From: CAVZLD01 sp964522605
GTDB taxonomy: Bacteria; Planctomycetota; Planctomycetia; Pirellulales; Pirellulaceae
Reading direction: 5' to 3'
NCBI GenBank assembly: GCA_964522605.1
Contig: CAZFWV010000085.1
Coordinates: forward strand, 1-22,180
Length of the DNA: 22,180 bases
The position numbers and the translations under genes were made by a program. The notes under the pieces were generated by a model. That model searched no databases. It saw only the letters and a list, made by a program, of their open reading frames with translations, and was not told the origin of the DNA. Numbering within the stretch: position 1 is the stretch's first letter; the number at the start of each line of letters is the position of its first letter. This document shows positions 1-8,604 of this stretch, one piece after another.

Positions 1-112
1 TCTTGAACGTCATGATGAAGAAGACCAGCAGTTGAAACACGATGTCGATCATCGGGGTCATCTGCAGTTCGATTTTGTCGGCGGGACCAACGTGATGTTC
101 TCGAAATCGCAT
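1..112 (-). CDS. exbD: ExbD/TolR-type biopolymer transport protein, 3' end cut by window edge
   Basis: Only the first 37 codons lie in the window, starting at the ATG read from 112 down. The visible part has a short cytoplasmic start (MRFREHHVG), then the family signature LQMTPMIDIVFQLLVFF. That signature begins the single transmembrane helix and carries the membrane Asp that takes part in proton flow in ExbD/TolR. The start resembles that of the next gene upstream (MRFRRHELG), so the two are probably tandem duplicates. A 64-base spacer separates it from the stop of the upstream exbD. ExbD partners with the ExbB/TolQ channel and passes energy from the proton gradient to periplasmic or outer-membrane partners. 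The family call is firm. The length and the C-terminal periplasmic domain cannot be seen. Confidence 0.88.
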   Translation of the reverse strand, partial: MRFREHHVGPADKIELQMTPMIDIVFQLLVFFIMTFK

Positions 113-176
113 CGAGTGAGCTCCATCGCGAAAAATGGACTTCGAGTGGGTTCGAAATCCTTCAAACTGCGCTTGG

Positions 177-614
177 TCAGTTGACGTCTTCTTCTGCCCG
201 GAGCGCGAACGTCTCGAACTTCAGCTCCTGGCAAATCTGAATGACCTCCTGCACCTTCCCCATCGCCGCATTGGCGTCGGCCCGGATGATCACCGTTGCA
301 TCGCTGGGTGATTTATCAATCAGTCGCAGAAACTCCCCTTCGCGCGTCATGAGGGAACGAACGCCCGATAAGGGAAGCTCCTCGCCACCCATGAGCACGG
401 TACCGCGATTCGTCAGCTGAATGAAAATTGGATGCTCGAACGGCGCATCCGGCGGCTTGGCCAATTCGCTGGTTGGCAGCTTGATGCGTTCGTTCTGGTC
501 CGCTTGCGTAAAATTGATCATGACCATGAAGAAGGCGATCAGCTGAAACGCCATGTCAATCATCGGCGTCAGATCCCCCTCGGCCATGCCGAGCTCGTGG
601 CGGCGAAACCGCAT
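177..614 (-). CDS. exbD: ExbD/TolR-type biopolymer transport protein
   Basis: A 145-residue protein of normal ExbD length. Residues 1-13 are cytoplasmic. DLTPMIDMAFQLIAFFMVMI (14-33) is the transmembrane helix, with the conserved Asp at residue 20. The rest is a periplasmic domain typical of ExbD, including VIIRADANAAMGKVQEVIQ, which matches the usual conserved strand-helix unit near the C-terminus. An in-frame TTG at 629 would add five residues. I prefer the ATG at 614 because GGGAG (623-627) sits 8 bases upstream of it and because the protein then starts like its downstream paralogue. It follows the ExbB-type gene after about 30 bases and precedes a second exbD, so it is part of one operon. 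By family knowledge it forms an inner-membrane proton-driven motor with ExbB. The substrate or outer-membrane partner is unknown. Confidence 0.93.
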   Translation of the reverse strand: MRFRRHELGMAEGDLTPMIDMAFQLIAFFMVMINFTQADQNERIKLPTSELAKPPDAPFEHPIFIQLTNRGTVLMGGEELPLSGVRSLMTREGEFLRLIDKSPSDATVIIRADANAAMGKVQEVIQICQELKFETFALRAEEDVN

Positions 615-622
615 CGCAATTG

Positions 623-627
623 CTCCC
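623..627 (-). promoter_or_regulatory. Ribosome binding site deciding the exbD start
   Basis: GGGAG on the minus strand lies 8 bases before the ATG at 614 and overlaps the alternative TTG at 629, so it supports the ATG. Confidence 0.6.
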
Positions 628-645
628 AAATCTTGAAGGGTGCCG

Positions 646-1578
646 TCAGGACCGCTTGCCTGCCAGCGGCTCGAGCCGACTCATCAGGCTATCGCTCAAA
701 ATGCCGACTTCCAGGACCAGTCGTGACACTCGGTTGCGGAGCAGGTTGTAGGCGGCAATTGCGGGGATGGCGATGAACAATCCGATTAAGGTGGTGAACA
801 GAGCGGTCGAAATTCCCTGCGCAAGCTCCGTTGGCTTGGGCGCTGTCGGCGAGGTCGCGATGACCTGAAACGAATTGATCATCCCGTGGACGGTCCCAAA
901 CAGCCCAATCATCGGGCTGATCGTTCCGATCAGAGCCATGTAACTCAAACGATGTTCGAGCTTCATGTTCTCCTCTTCGCCGACTTCCTGCATCGCCTCA
1001 ATGACCTGGGAGTATCCGGACGAGAGTTTGGCCAAGCCGGCGGACAGCACCTGGCCGAGGAACGATTCGTCACTCTTGGCCAGTTCGTAGGCTTCCTGCA
1101 GTTTTCGCTCGTTCACATTCGCTTCAAAGGCTTCGACTAAGGCCATTGGGCAGACGTTCTCGCGACGCGCCGTCAGAAGGTTCATCACGATCAAGGCGAC
1201 GAGCGTGAACGACAGGAATAGGAAGATCAACGAATAGCCCCAGCCGAGCGCGTCGAAGGCCCATTCCAAGTAGTTCGGCGGGCTGGTCGGTTCCTCCGGA
1301 GCCGCGGCCACCGGTGGGGCCGGTGCGGCTTCTTCGACGGGCGCTTCCTCAACGGCCGCATCCTCGACCTGCGCCCAAGCGGACGCCACCGGACCGGACA
1401 CAACGAATCCGCCGACGACCAAGGCCAGCCAGAAGACTAGCCCGTGCGAGACGTGGAAGCCGACATGGGGGATCGAGGGAGGTCGATTGAGCGGCCGATT
1501 CACCGCGCTGCTCCCACCGTGCTGCCAGCGGGCAAGCAGGGGCTTCCGGGGAACCCAACAATGCAAACGTGGTCTCAT
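646..1578 (-). CDS. exbB: MotA/TolQ/ExbB family proton channel with N-terminal signal sequence
   Basis: A 310-residue protein. After a long basic start, a hydrophobic stretch (about 46-62) ends in VASAWA-Q, a likely signal-peptidase site after residue 69. Next comes a low-complexity segment rich in Ala, Pro and Glu (about 70-100), then three transmembrane helices: about 112-135, 211-236 and 255-280. The last two hold the family core (SYMALIGTISPMIGLFGTV and ALFTTLIGLFIAIPAIAAYN), where Thr/Pro/Gly residues line the proton path. The cytoplasmic loop between helices 1 and 2 is long, as in ExbB/TolQ. The start at 1578 is supported by GGAGG at 1584-1588. Two exbD genes follow directly. An extended N-terminus with a cleavable signal is seen in some ExbB proteins and may place the acidic segment in the periplasm. 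Its partner system cannot be named from sequence alone. Confidence 0.93.
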   Translation of the reverse strand: MRPRLHCWVPRKPLLARWQHGGSSAVNRPLNRPPSIPHVGFHVSHGLVFWLALVVGGFVVSGPVASAWAQVEDAAVEEAPVEEAAPAPPVAAAPEEPTSPPNYLEWAFDALGWGYSLIFLFLSFTLVALIVMNLLTARRENVCPMALVEAFEANVNERKLQEAYELAKSDESFLGQVLSAGLAKLSSGYSQVIEAMQEVGEEENMKLEHRLSYMALIGTISPMIGLFGTVHGMINSFQVIATSPTAPKPTELAQGISTALFTTLIGLFIAIPAIAAYNLLRNRVSRLVLEVGILSDSLMSRLEPLAGKRS

Positions 1579-1583
1579 CTTGG

Positions 1584-1588
1584 CCTCC
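1584..1588 (-). promoter_or_regulatory. Ribosome binding site of the exbB-type gene
   Basis: GGAGG on the minus strand, 5 bases before the ATG at 1578. It supports the long N-terminal version of the protein. Confidence 0.65.
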
Positions 1589-1603
1589 GATGACTGGACG
1601 AGG

Positions 1604-1629
1604 GGACACCGATTTACTGCTCGGTGTCC
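1604..1629 (-). promoter_or_regulatory. Perfect 9-bp inverted repeat in the leader of the exbB-type gene
   Basis: GGACACCGA (1604-1612) and TCGGTGTCC (1621-1629) are perfect inverted arms around an 8-base loop. The structure lies in the 153-base spacer between the TPR gene and the exbB-type gene, about 26 bases upstream of the exbB start. No T-run follows on either strand, so a standard intrinsic terminator is not supported. It could be an RNA hairpin that sets relative expression of the two halves of the operon, or an operator for a dimeric regulator. The arms are plainly visible; the role is inferred. Confidence 0.5.
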
Positions 1630-1731
1630 GAGAACGACGCGGCTGCGACGCTAAGGACAAGAACTTTCATTGTAATATGGCACTCAATCGCGGGTAACTC
1701 GGGATTCTGTCGGCCGGTTCGCCCGGGGGCA

Positions 1732-2790
1732 TCATCCGGTATCCCGTTTGCCCCAGATCGTGCCTCCATATCGGGATTTCAACAGGTTGCGGGTCTGAAC
1801 GGCACGCTCCGGCTTGTCGATCTGACCCCACAGATTGCTCAGGTAGTACAGCGCTTCGGCATGCGCATCGCGTTGGCGAAAGAACAGCAAGTCGATGTGC
1901 AGATAGGCCAAGACGGCATCGAGCGGCCGATTCGCCCGGCGATGGACCGTTCCCAGCGCCAGGTATGCCTGCGCGAACAACTCATCGTCTGTCGGATCAT
2001 TTTTCGCCAGGACGTCCTCGATGATCTTCTGTGCCTCGTCGGTTTTTTCCAACTCAGCCAGGCAAGACGCCTTGCCGATCTGAGCGAGCGTTTGTTGCCG
2101 GATCGCCTCGGCATCCGACAGACGGGTTGTGAGGGCTTCATCGAATTTGTCGATCGCCTCTTGATACGCGCCCTGTCCGCGAAGCGATTGACCTTCCAAA
2201 ACGGTCGCCAGCAACTTCGACTCGGGCCAGGGTGCTTTGCCCAGCTGTTGATAGTACCGTGACGCGTGATCGTAACTGCCCAACGCGACGGCTAAATCTC
2301 CCAGCAGCCGCACCGCGCCGAAAAAGTGCATACTCTCGCGGTTCGTCCGGACAAACTCGAGGAGCTGGCGCACGGCCGTATTGGCGTCGCCATTTCCCTG
2401 TAGCGCGAGGTTCGCAGCCGCCTCGGCGCGGTAGTATTCGACTTCCTGGCGAAGCAAGTCCTGTGCATTGGGATCGAGCTGCAGATCCTCGAGTTGTTGC
2501 AGAGCCTGCTCATATTGGCCCGACAACGCGGCCGTTCGCGCCTGACGCAAGGCGGCGGGCTCCCCGGCCAGATTCACTCGCAGAATCTCATTCACGGCAA
2601 TCGTTCGGTTGCCGGCTGCGGTGGAAATGACGACTTGTGTGGGACTGACTTCCTGGATCGTGCCGAGTACTTTCGAGCTCCGGCGATCTCGCCGTTGGAG
2701 TGTGATCGTATCCTGGGCGACGAGTTCACCCATCGGCAGCAGCAGCAGGACGGCGACGAGGGATCGTCGGCGGACAGAAAAACGCATCAT
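1732..2790 (-). CDS. Secreted tetratricopeptide-repeat (TPR) protein
   Basis: A 352-residue protein. Residues 1-25 form a clear signal peptide (basic start, LVAVLLLLPMGE, cut after LVA), so it is exported. Residues of about 27-78 form a small beta-rich domain (TITLQRRDRRSSKVLGTIQE and on), followed by helical TPR-like repeats to the end, for example ALRQARTAALSGQYEQALQQ and SHYDHASRYYQQLG-like units with the usual A/Y/G spacing. The ATG overlaps the stop of the large upstream TPR gene by ATGA (2787-2790), which indicates translational coupling. The exbB/exbD genes follow. Proteins of this kind act as periplasmic scaffolds. By context it may couple the Exb-type motor to its target, as TPR proteins such as YbgF/CpoB do in Tol systems, but no specific family could be assigned. 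Confidence 0.88.
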   Translation of the reverse strand: MMRFSVRRRSLVAVLLLLPMGELVAQDTITLQRRDRRSSKVLGTIQEVSPTQVVISTAAGNRTIAVNEILRVNLAGEPAALRQARTAALSGQYEQALQQLEDLQLDPNAQDLLRQEVEYYRAEAAANLALQGNGDANTAVRQLLEFVRTNRESMHFFGAVRLLGDLAVALGSYDHASRYYQQLGKAPWPESKLLATVLEGQSLRGQGAYQEAIDKFDEALTTRLSDAEAIRQQTLAQIGKASCLAELEKTDEAQKIIEDVLAKNDPTDDELFAQAYLALGTVHRRANRPLDAVLAYLHIDLLFFRQRDAHAEALYYLSNLWGQIDKPERAVQTRNLLKSRYGGTIWGKRDTG

Positions 2791-5700
2791 GGTAATCCCG
2801 TTGGTTTCTTCCCCTGGCTCTTTTGGATTTCCCGGAGCAACTGATCGAAGCGTGCCTTTTGTTGCGGACCCCCGAGATCGGGATAGAGTCGGGCGGTCAT
2901 CACGATGTCACGTTCTGCCGCGGCCAGCTCCTTCGTTCGCTGACCTGCCGGCTGTTGGAGTGCGTGGCGATAACGGCACTCGGCAAGTCGGTAGCGAGAA
3001 TCGTAAAACAGATCCCGCAGCGCCGAGCTCGAGGCGACGATTCTGGCCAGACGTCCGTAACCCCAGATGCGATTGGCCTTGGTAGCCGGGTCGGGCCGAT
3101 CTCCTTGAATGGCGGCCCGATAAGCGGGCGCGTTTCCTCGGTCTCCCCACTGTTGCAGGGTCCGCGCCGCTTCGAATTGCACGTACACCTGATTGGGTTG
3201 CTGCTGCAGGATTTGGGCGAAGCGGTCGACGGCTTCCGCGTATCGACCGGCCTCGCGATAAGCCGCTGCCAGGCGACTTTCCGCAGCGAGCTGCGCGTTT
3301 GCATCGGGCGGTTGCGCCGTGCTGCGGCTCCGCTGCAGCAGCGACTCGTAAATCGCAATTGCCTTGTCCACGTACGCTTGGCCTTCCGCAGGGATTCCGT
3401 CCTCCGGCGTCGCGAGGCCACGCGCCAGACCCAGATAGGATTCGGCGACCCAATTGAGCACGCTCTCCTCGGTCGTCGCCGCGGCGGCCCGTTCGAGAAA
3501 CTGTTCGAATGCGGCCGATAGTGTGGCCCGTCCCTCGGGCGGTGTCGACTCGATCTGTTCCCGAACACTCTGGGCAAGCGCCAGGTAGGTCGCTGCCAAC
3601 TGCTTGCGGCCGGCGGGATCGTCGCCGTAGACCGACTTGAGCGCCTCCAACGCCGCCATGGCCTTCGTCACCACTTCATCGGGGGCCGTGGCTTCGGGAA
3701 GTTCCGCGACGTAAGCAAGCAATGCCAATGTGTAGGCTCGTTGGGTCAAGTCGTCGGATTGCATCAAGGGATGCTTCTGAGCCGCCAGGAGTTGCGGTCC
3801 ATACCGCGGATGCTCGAGCAATTCGAGGGCCTGCTTCGGCTTGTTTTCTCGGAGCGCATTTTGCGCAAGAGACAAGGCGGCAGCGATATGGGCAGGCGAG
3901 ATCGAGCCGGCCTGGCTGTGCTCCAGCCCACGGGACAGGAGTTCCTGGGCATGTGTCCGCAGCGAATCCTCCGTAGCCTCGGAAACCGTCGGCTTCCCGT
4001 CTGGCCCTTTCGCGAACGATTGATTCCATAGCGCCTGACCGAGTGCCAATTCGGCCAGTCCGCGCTTGGACGAGTCTTCCGGCAACTGGTCCAGGTACTG
4101 TTCCGCTTCCTTCAGCCGTCCGGCCTGGACGGAGAGGGTGATGAGCGTTCCCAGGGCGTCTTCCGCTTCGGGTTGCCCCGGATAGCGTCGCACCAGGTTC
4201 TCGGCCGTGTGCCGGATTTCATCGATCAACGACGCCGCCTCGGGCGCCGTTCCATCTCCATAGAGCTGAACGAGTGACGCGAGCGCGACCGCTCCGGCCC
4301 GTCGACCTTCCACCGACTCGGGGAAATAGCGGGACAGGAAGCTGGCCAACACCGCGGACTCGTAATAGTTCTTTGCATAGTAATGCAGCGTGCACAAATA
4401 GAATCGTGCCAGGTTCAGCTCTTCCAACGGAGTGTCTTCGTCGGCCAGTTGCCGTGCTTGTTCGAAGAGTACCAGCGCCTTCTGATCCGATTCTGCCAAC
4501 TGAGCCTGCGCGGTTTGCAGACGTTCTTCCGCTTCTCGACGTTGTTGGGGATCGCTGATCTGCAGGATGCGGTCCGTCAGCAGGGCGACCGTTCCCGCTG
4601 CGACTTGTCGCTGGGACAGGATCTCTTGACCGGCCTGCATCGCTTCGGCAAATGTCGTTGCGTCCACTTGGCTTGTGGGAAGGGTCACGGCCTGACCGAA
4701 TTGGGCTAAGAGCTCCTGTGCTTGTTCTTGGCTCTCGCCGGGATGCTTCGCCACTTCGACCGCCAAACGGCGCGCATCGTTCAACAGTCGGGTCTTGTCG
4801 CGCGTGGACGAATTCGTCTCGGCCAGCTCCAAATAGGCTTCCGCCAATCGTAACTCCAACGCCAACCAATCCGGCTGGTCAACCTCGTCGGGCCGTTGGT
4901 CTGCCAGCCAGGATTCCGCTTTGTCGATCGCCAATTCTACCTGCTGCAATTCCGGACTGAGCCAACAGTCCATCGCCTGCCGAAGGGCTTTCGTCTTTAC
5001 GGGGCGAAGTGCCGGCTCGCCGTCGGGAAGCGTGAGCAGCTCCTCGTAGAATCCGAGTGCTCCGCGCACATCCCCCATGTCTTGTCGGCACCGTCCCTGA
5101 AACAGAACAGCGGATAGACCGGCGATTCTCCGCCGATACTTTTCCGCGACCACGCCGAATGCCTCTTCCGCCTCCTTCAGATTTCGACGTGCCTCTTCGT
5201 GATCGGCCGGATACGTTTGTGCCTGCTCATAGCGCGTCATCGCCGCGATAAACTGCGCCTCGACGTAGTCTGCCCGCAATTGGTCTCGCTCGCGGATCCG
5301 ATCGGCATCTCGTTCCGCAGCCAATCCTGCCGGGAACTGTTCCAGGCGCGATCGAATCTTTGTCTGATTCTGTTGGAACACGTCGCGCGCCTCGTCGAAC
5401 AGATCCCGCGACTGTTGAACAATCTGCTCTCGTTCCTTCGCATTGACGCCAGGCCGTTCGGCGCGGAGCAACTCGAGTCGCGCACGTTCTACGAGAAGCT
5501 TGCCCAACTGGACATCGGCCGAAAGCCGCAAAGGATGCTCCGGTTGTTGTTCGCGAAATCGTTCAAACTCGGACTGGGCCCGGTCGAGATACGCCAGCTT
5601 TTGCGAAAGCTGACGCTGGGCTAACGCGGCCTGGATGAGAGTAACGCCCTGTTCGTAGGGCAGAATCTGCCGAAACTCGGGCGAAGCGAGCGAGCCGGCC

Positions 5701-6005
5701 GCATGTCGCTCGAGATAGGCGATCGCCAACTCAAAATATCCTCGCTCCCGTAGTGCTGTAAGAAATGCCTCCACCGGCTCCTCGGCCTGCAGTCGTATGG
5801 CAGGGGTTGCCAGGCCGATCAGCAGTCCGCAGAAGACCGCCAAGGGCGGCCCCGATCGGCGAAGGACCAACGCCCCACGGGCCGCTGACCGGATCCCCTC
5901 CGTGAGACGCCGGAACGGTGCCGACCCGAGGCTCGGCAGGCAGTGATTCCGCCAAGTTTTCGGGATGATTCGGAGCATGGGATCCAAACAGCAGGAGGGC
6001 GACAT
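2787..6005 (-). CDS. Large secreted TPR protein
   Basis: A protein of about 1072 residues made almost entirely of helical, Ala/Leu/Gln/Glu-rich TPR-like repeats. A hydrophobic segment (about 54-70, PPLAVFCGLLIGLATPAI) ends in LQA-EE, a likely signal cleavage site, so the repeats probably lie in the periplasm. The start is uncertain. An in-frame TTG lies at 6029, ATGs lie at 6005 and 5978, and none has a strong ribosome binding site. I use the first ATG. All choices leave an unusually long n-region before the signal. It is the first gene of the minus-strand operon and overlaps the next TPR gene by four bases. No catalytic motif is seen. By context it is a scaffold or adaptor for the ExbB/ExbD motor encoded downstream. 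The TPR call is strong; the role is inferred. Confidence 0.85.
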   Translation of the reverse strand: MSPSCCLDPMLRIIPKTWRNHCLPSLGSAPFRRLTEGIRSAARGALVLRRSGPPLAVFCGLLIGLATPAIRLQAEEPVEAFLTALRERGYFELAIAYLERHAAGSLASPEFRQILPYEQGVTLIQAALAQRQLSQKLAYLDRAQSEFERFREQQPEHPLRLSADVQLGKLLVERARLELLRAERPGVNAKEREQIVQQSRDLFDEARDVFQQNQTKIRSRLEQFPAGLAAERDADRIRERDQLRADYVEAQFIAAMTRYEQAQTYPADHEEARRNLKEAEEAFGVVAEKYRRRIAGLSAVLFQGRCRQDMGDVRGALGFYEELLTLPDGEPALRPVKTKALRQAMDCWLSPELQQVELAIDKAESWLADQRPDEVDQPDWLALELRLAEAYLELAETNSSTRDKTRLLNDARRLAVEVAKHPGESQEQAQELLAQFGQAVTLPTSQVDATTFAEAMQAGQEILSQRQVAAGTVALLTDRILQISDPQQRREAEERLQTAQAQLAESDQKALVLFEQARQLADEDTPLEELNLARFYLCTLHYYAKNYYESAVLASFLSRYFPESVEGRRAGAVALASLVQLYGDGTAPEAASLIDEIRHTAENLVRRYPGQPEAEDALGTLITLSVQAGRLKEAEQYLDQLPEDSSKRGLAELALGQALWNQSFAKGPDGKPTVSEATEDSLRTHAQELLSRGLEHSQAGSISPAHIAAALSLAQNALRENKPKQALELLEHPRYGPQLLAAQKHPLMQSDDLTQRAYTLALLAYVAELPEATAPDEVVTKAMAALEALKSVYGDDPAGRKQLAATYLALAQSVREQIESTPPEGRATLSAAFEQFLERAAAATTEESVLNWVAESYLGLARGLATPEDGIPAEGQAYVDKAIAIYESLLQRSRSTAQPPDANAQLAAESRLAAAYREAGRYAEAVDRFAQILQQQPNQVYVQFEAARTLQQWGDRGNAPAYRAAIQGDRPDPATKANRIWGYGRLARIVASSSALRDLFYDSRYRLAECRYRHALQQPAGQRTKELAAAERDIVMTARLYPDLGGPQQKARFDQLLREIQKSQGKKPTGLP

Positions 6006-6204
6006 GATACGATCAGAAAAGAGGGCCAACGCGGTGCCTTCAGGACCGCGGATTCGACCAGCAGGTTCCGGAACTGCCGGTCGAACAGAAGTAGCTGCGT
6101 ACTCTTAACTTATTTGCTTTTGTCCCTTCCGGCAATTCCTGTGAGACTTTGATCGCCCGAACGCCTGGTTTCGATACGGTGGCCCCCAGGGAGAGAATCT
6201 CGCG

Positions 6205-8496
6205 ATGGCAAAACGAATCTCCCAATCTCGACGGGACTCTCCTCCCACCCCGAATTACCTCTCAGGTGCCTTTCAGCGGCAAATGCTGCTGTTGTTGGCT
6301 GCGCTCGTTCTGGTGCTGATTCTGATGAAGATCGCGGCTCGACCCAGCAGTTGGGCCTGGATGTGGGGCAGTTCAGGAGCCGGATCGAGCCCGCCGACCC
6401 GATCCGATTCCCGCGTGCCGCCGGCGCCGTGGGGTGAGCCGCGGGAGGTCGATCCGGGCCCGCCGGCCGGAGTCGAGTCGGCGGCTGGCGGGAATGTGAC
6501 GGGAATTCCTGCGGAGTTACAGGCCGCGCTGCGGGAATCGGTCAAAGATGACACGTTTTTCCGTTCCTCGGAGCGAGAAGTCTGGTTTCAGCTGTTCGCC
6601 TGGTTGCGCGAGACCGATCCATCACAGCTTCCCGCCCCGATGGATGTGAGCAGTCTACAGCTTCTGCAGCAGATGCCCGCGTACCGCGGTCGGCTGGTTC
6701 GCACCCGAGGTGTCGTGCGACAAGCCACGTCGATTGCGATCCCCGAGGAGAACCAGGCGGGAATCTCATCCTATTGGCAATGTTGGCTGCAGGATGCTGC
6801 AGGAACGGCCCCGATTGTGGTCTACGCACTGCAGCTGCCGGATGGATTTCCCGAGGGGGCGGATCTGCAGGAGTCGGCTGAGTTTACCGGTGTGGCTTTC
6901 AAGCGTTGGGCCTACCAGGCGCAAGACGGGTTGCTCGTGGCTCCCGTCCTGTTGGCAAGAACGGCCGATTGGACGCCGCCCGCCGCGGTGCCAGAGAGAC
7001 GTTCTCCGACGGCAGACTGGCTTTGGATCAGTATCCTCGGCGTGGTAATTCTCTCCCTGCTCGTGGTGCGGTGGATCTTTGCCGGATTTCGAAGAACCCC
7101 CCGGAGTCTCTCGCTCGTCGCTCTCGCGATCATCCTGACCTCGTCGGGAGCGTCCGCCCAGACGGCTAATGCGCCGCCCGATCTCGCGGAGATCCTGCAG
7201 CTTCACAAATTGGATGCCAGCCAGTGGCGTCGATTTGTGGATGGAGTACCGCTCGGTGATGAAGAGCGGGAGCCGCTCTACCGTGTGCTGTTCGTCTTGC
7301 CCAGATTGGAAACGGCCGAGCTCTCGCGTCTGCGGCAGGCATCGCCGCTTCCCGTCGCCGATCTGAGCCGACAGCCAGACGAGATGCGGGGTCAGTTGTA
7401 TCGTATTGACGGTCATGTCCTTGCTGCGCGAGAGGTGTCGTTACCGCCCGAGTCGGCCCGCCGTTTCGGCTACACGCGGTACTATGAGGTGTTCCTTGAA
7501 TCATCCGAGGATCCGCATCCGCGTGTCGTCTACGCGCGCGAGATTCCGACCGCGTGGCGCAATGCAGTCTCGATCCGCGATTCTCGTTGGCTCGCTAGTT
7601 GCTTTGGGTTGTTCTTGAAACGCGGCGTCGGGGACAGCGGCTCCGAACCGCTCTTATTTGCGGCAGACCGTATCGCATGGCATCCCCACCAGCCAGATCC
7701 CTCTGCTGGCGTGAATGAGGGCATGGCCCTACTCGGCTCGGTCGGCGTTGACGTGGGGCGACTTGACGACGTGGCGCAGAAACAACCGCTTGTCGCCGAG
7801 GATCGAGAGGCCTTTTATCAGATGCTGTGGGCTACCGAACGCCTGAAACCACAAGAACCCGTGGAACCGCGCGCGTCGGCCATCGCAGTGGAAGATCTGC
7901 TGCAACGGCCGGAAGAGTTTGCTGGTCAGCTGCTGACGATCGCGGGGACCGCACGCCGGGCACTTCGAGTGGAAGTGTCCGATCCGGAAATCCGAGAGCG
8001 ATTCGGGCTCGATCATTACTTCGAAGTCGAGCTCTTTCGCTTGCTGCCACAACCCCTCAAGCTGATCGATTCACGCGACGGACAGGCGCACGTCTACCGT
8101 TCCTTTCCCATGACCGTATGCCTGACTCGACTGCCGCCCGAGATGCCTCAGGGCGCCGACATTCAGCAGGAAGTGAAAGTGACGGGCTGGTTTCTCAAAC
8201 TGTGGAGCTACCGCAGTCGCTTTCTGGAAATGAATGCGGAATCGGCCGCATCAGGCAGCTCGCCGGAGAAACGACAGATTAGCCCGTTGCTCGTCGGGAT
8301 TTCGCTCGAGACCGTGGTCCCACCACCGGCCAGCGACTCGGGTGTTGGCTGGTTCGTTGCGATCGGCTTTGTCGCCGCGCTGGGGGGGATTGCGGTCGCC
8401 GCGCGATGGTATCGTCGCGATGACCAGGCATTCGCCCGCTGGAGGAAAAGTCGAGCCGAAGGGGAGAATCAGGCCGGGCGTCAGTTCCCCCGGTGA
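6205..8496 (+). CDS. Membrane protein with three repeats of one domain and an internal signal-like segment
   Basis: A 763-residue protein. AGGGAGAG at 6188-6195 supports the ATG at 6205. Transmembrane segments are predicted at about 26-45, 272-295, 302-318 and 713-735. Three related soluble units are visible: about 125-250, 355-495 and 537-695. Each starts with a helix of the type REVWFQLFAWL / EPLYRVLFVLP / EAFYQMLWATE, then has a PxxxxGxLxxxxGxxxxA core (YRGRLVRTRGVVRQA, MRGQLYRIDGHVLAA, FAGQLLTIAGTARRA) and a beta-rich end with a GxFLKxW-like motif (GVAFKRWAY, GLFLKR, GWFLKLWSY). The beta pattern could be an OB-type fold, but this is a guess. Segment 298-319 has the form of a signal peptide ending SGASA-Q, which suggests an old fusion of two genes or an internal cut. 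It is divergent from the TPR operon. I do not recognise a named family. Confidence 0.85.
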   Translation: MAKRISQSRRDSPPTPNYLSGAFQRQMLLLLAALVLVLILMKIAARPSSWAWMWGSSGAGSSPPTRSDSRVPPAPWGEPREVDPGPPAGVESAAGGNVTGIPAELQAALRESVKDDTFFRSSEREVWFQLFAWLRETDPSQLPAPMDVSSLQLLQQMPAYRGRLVRTRGVVRQATSIAIPEENQAGISSYWQCWLQDAAGTAPIVVYALQLPDGFPEGADLQESAEFTGVAFKRWAYQAQDGLLVAPVLLARTADWTPPAAVPERRSPTADWLWISILGVVILSLLVVRWIFAGFRRTPRSLSLVALAIILTSSGASAQTANAPPDLAEILQLHKLDASQWRRFVDGVPLGDEEREPLYRVLFVLPRLETAELSRLRQASPLPVADLSRQPDEMRGQLYRIDGHVLAAREVSLPPESARRFGYTRYYEVFLESSEDPHPRVVYAREIPTAWRNAVSIRDSRWLASCFGLFLKRGVGDSGSEPLLFAADRIAWHPHQPDPSAGVNEGMALLGSVGVDVGRLDDVAQKQPLVAEDREAFYQMLWATERLKPQEPVEPRASAIAVEDLLQRPEEFAGQLLTIAGTARRALRVEVSDPEIRERFGLDHYFEVELFRLLPQPLKLIDSRDGQAHVYRSFPMTVCLTRLPPEMPQGADIQQEVKVTGWFLKLWSYRSRFLEMNAESAASGSSPEKRQISPLLVGISLETVVPPPASDSGVGWFVAIGFVAALGGIAVAARWYRRDDQAFARWRKSRAEGENQAGRQFPR

Positions 8497-8604
8497 TCTG
8501 GCTTTGCGTAACGATGGGCTTGTGGGTCCAAAAGAAACGTGCACCCTGGGCAGCCACGACCGCCGAGTCAGTTTGTGCGCACAGCAGCTGCGTAATCCGC
8601 CGAA

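Noticed and set aside
1489..1933. Repeated 13-mer GAGCGGCCGATTC (1489-1501 and 1921-1933)
   Set aside because: Both copies lie inside coding sequence of different genes, with no extended similarity. Chance is likely in GC-rich DNA.
4219..4869. 216-codon minus-strand ORF inside the large TPR gene
   Set aside because: It is a shadow in another frame of a clearly coding TPR gene. Its Arg/Gly/Ser-rich content is typical of antisense or out-of-frame GC-rich DNA, and it shows no domain.
6030..6204. Promoter for the TPR operon on the minus strand (TTGCCG, 17 bases, TAAGTT)
   Set aside because: Only about half the bases match the consensus boxes, and planctomycete promoters are poorly defined. Not strong enough to list as a feature.
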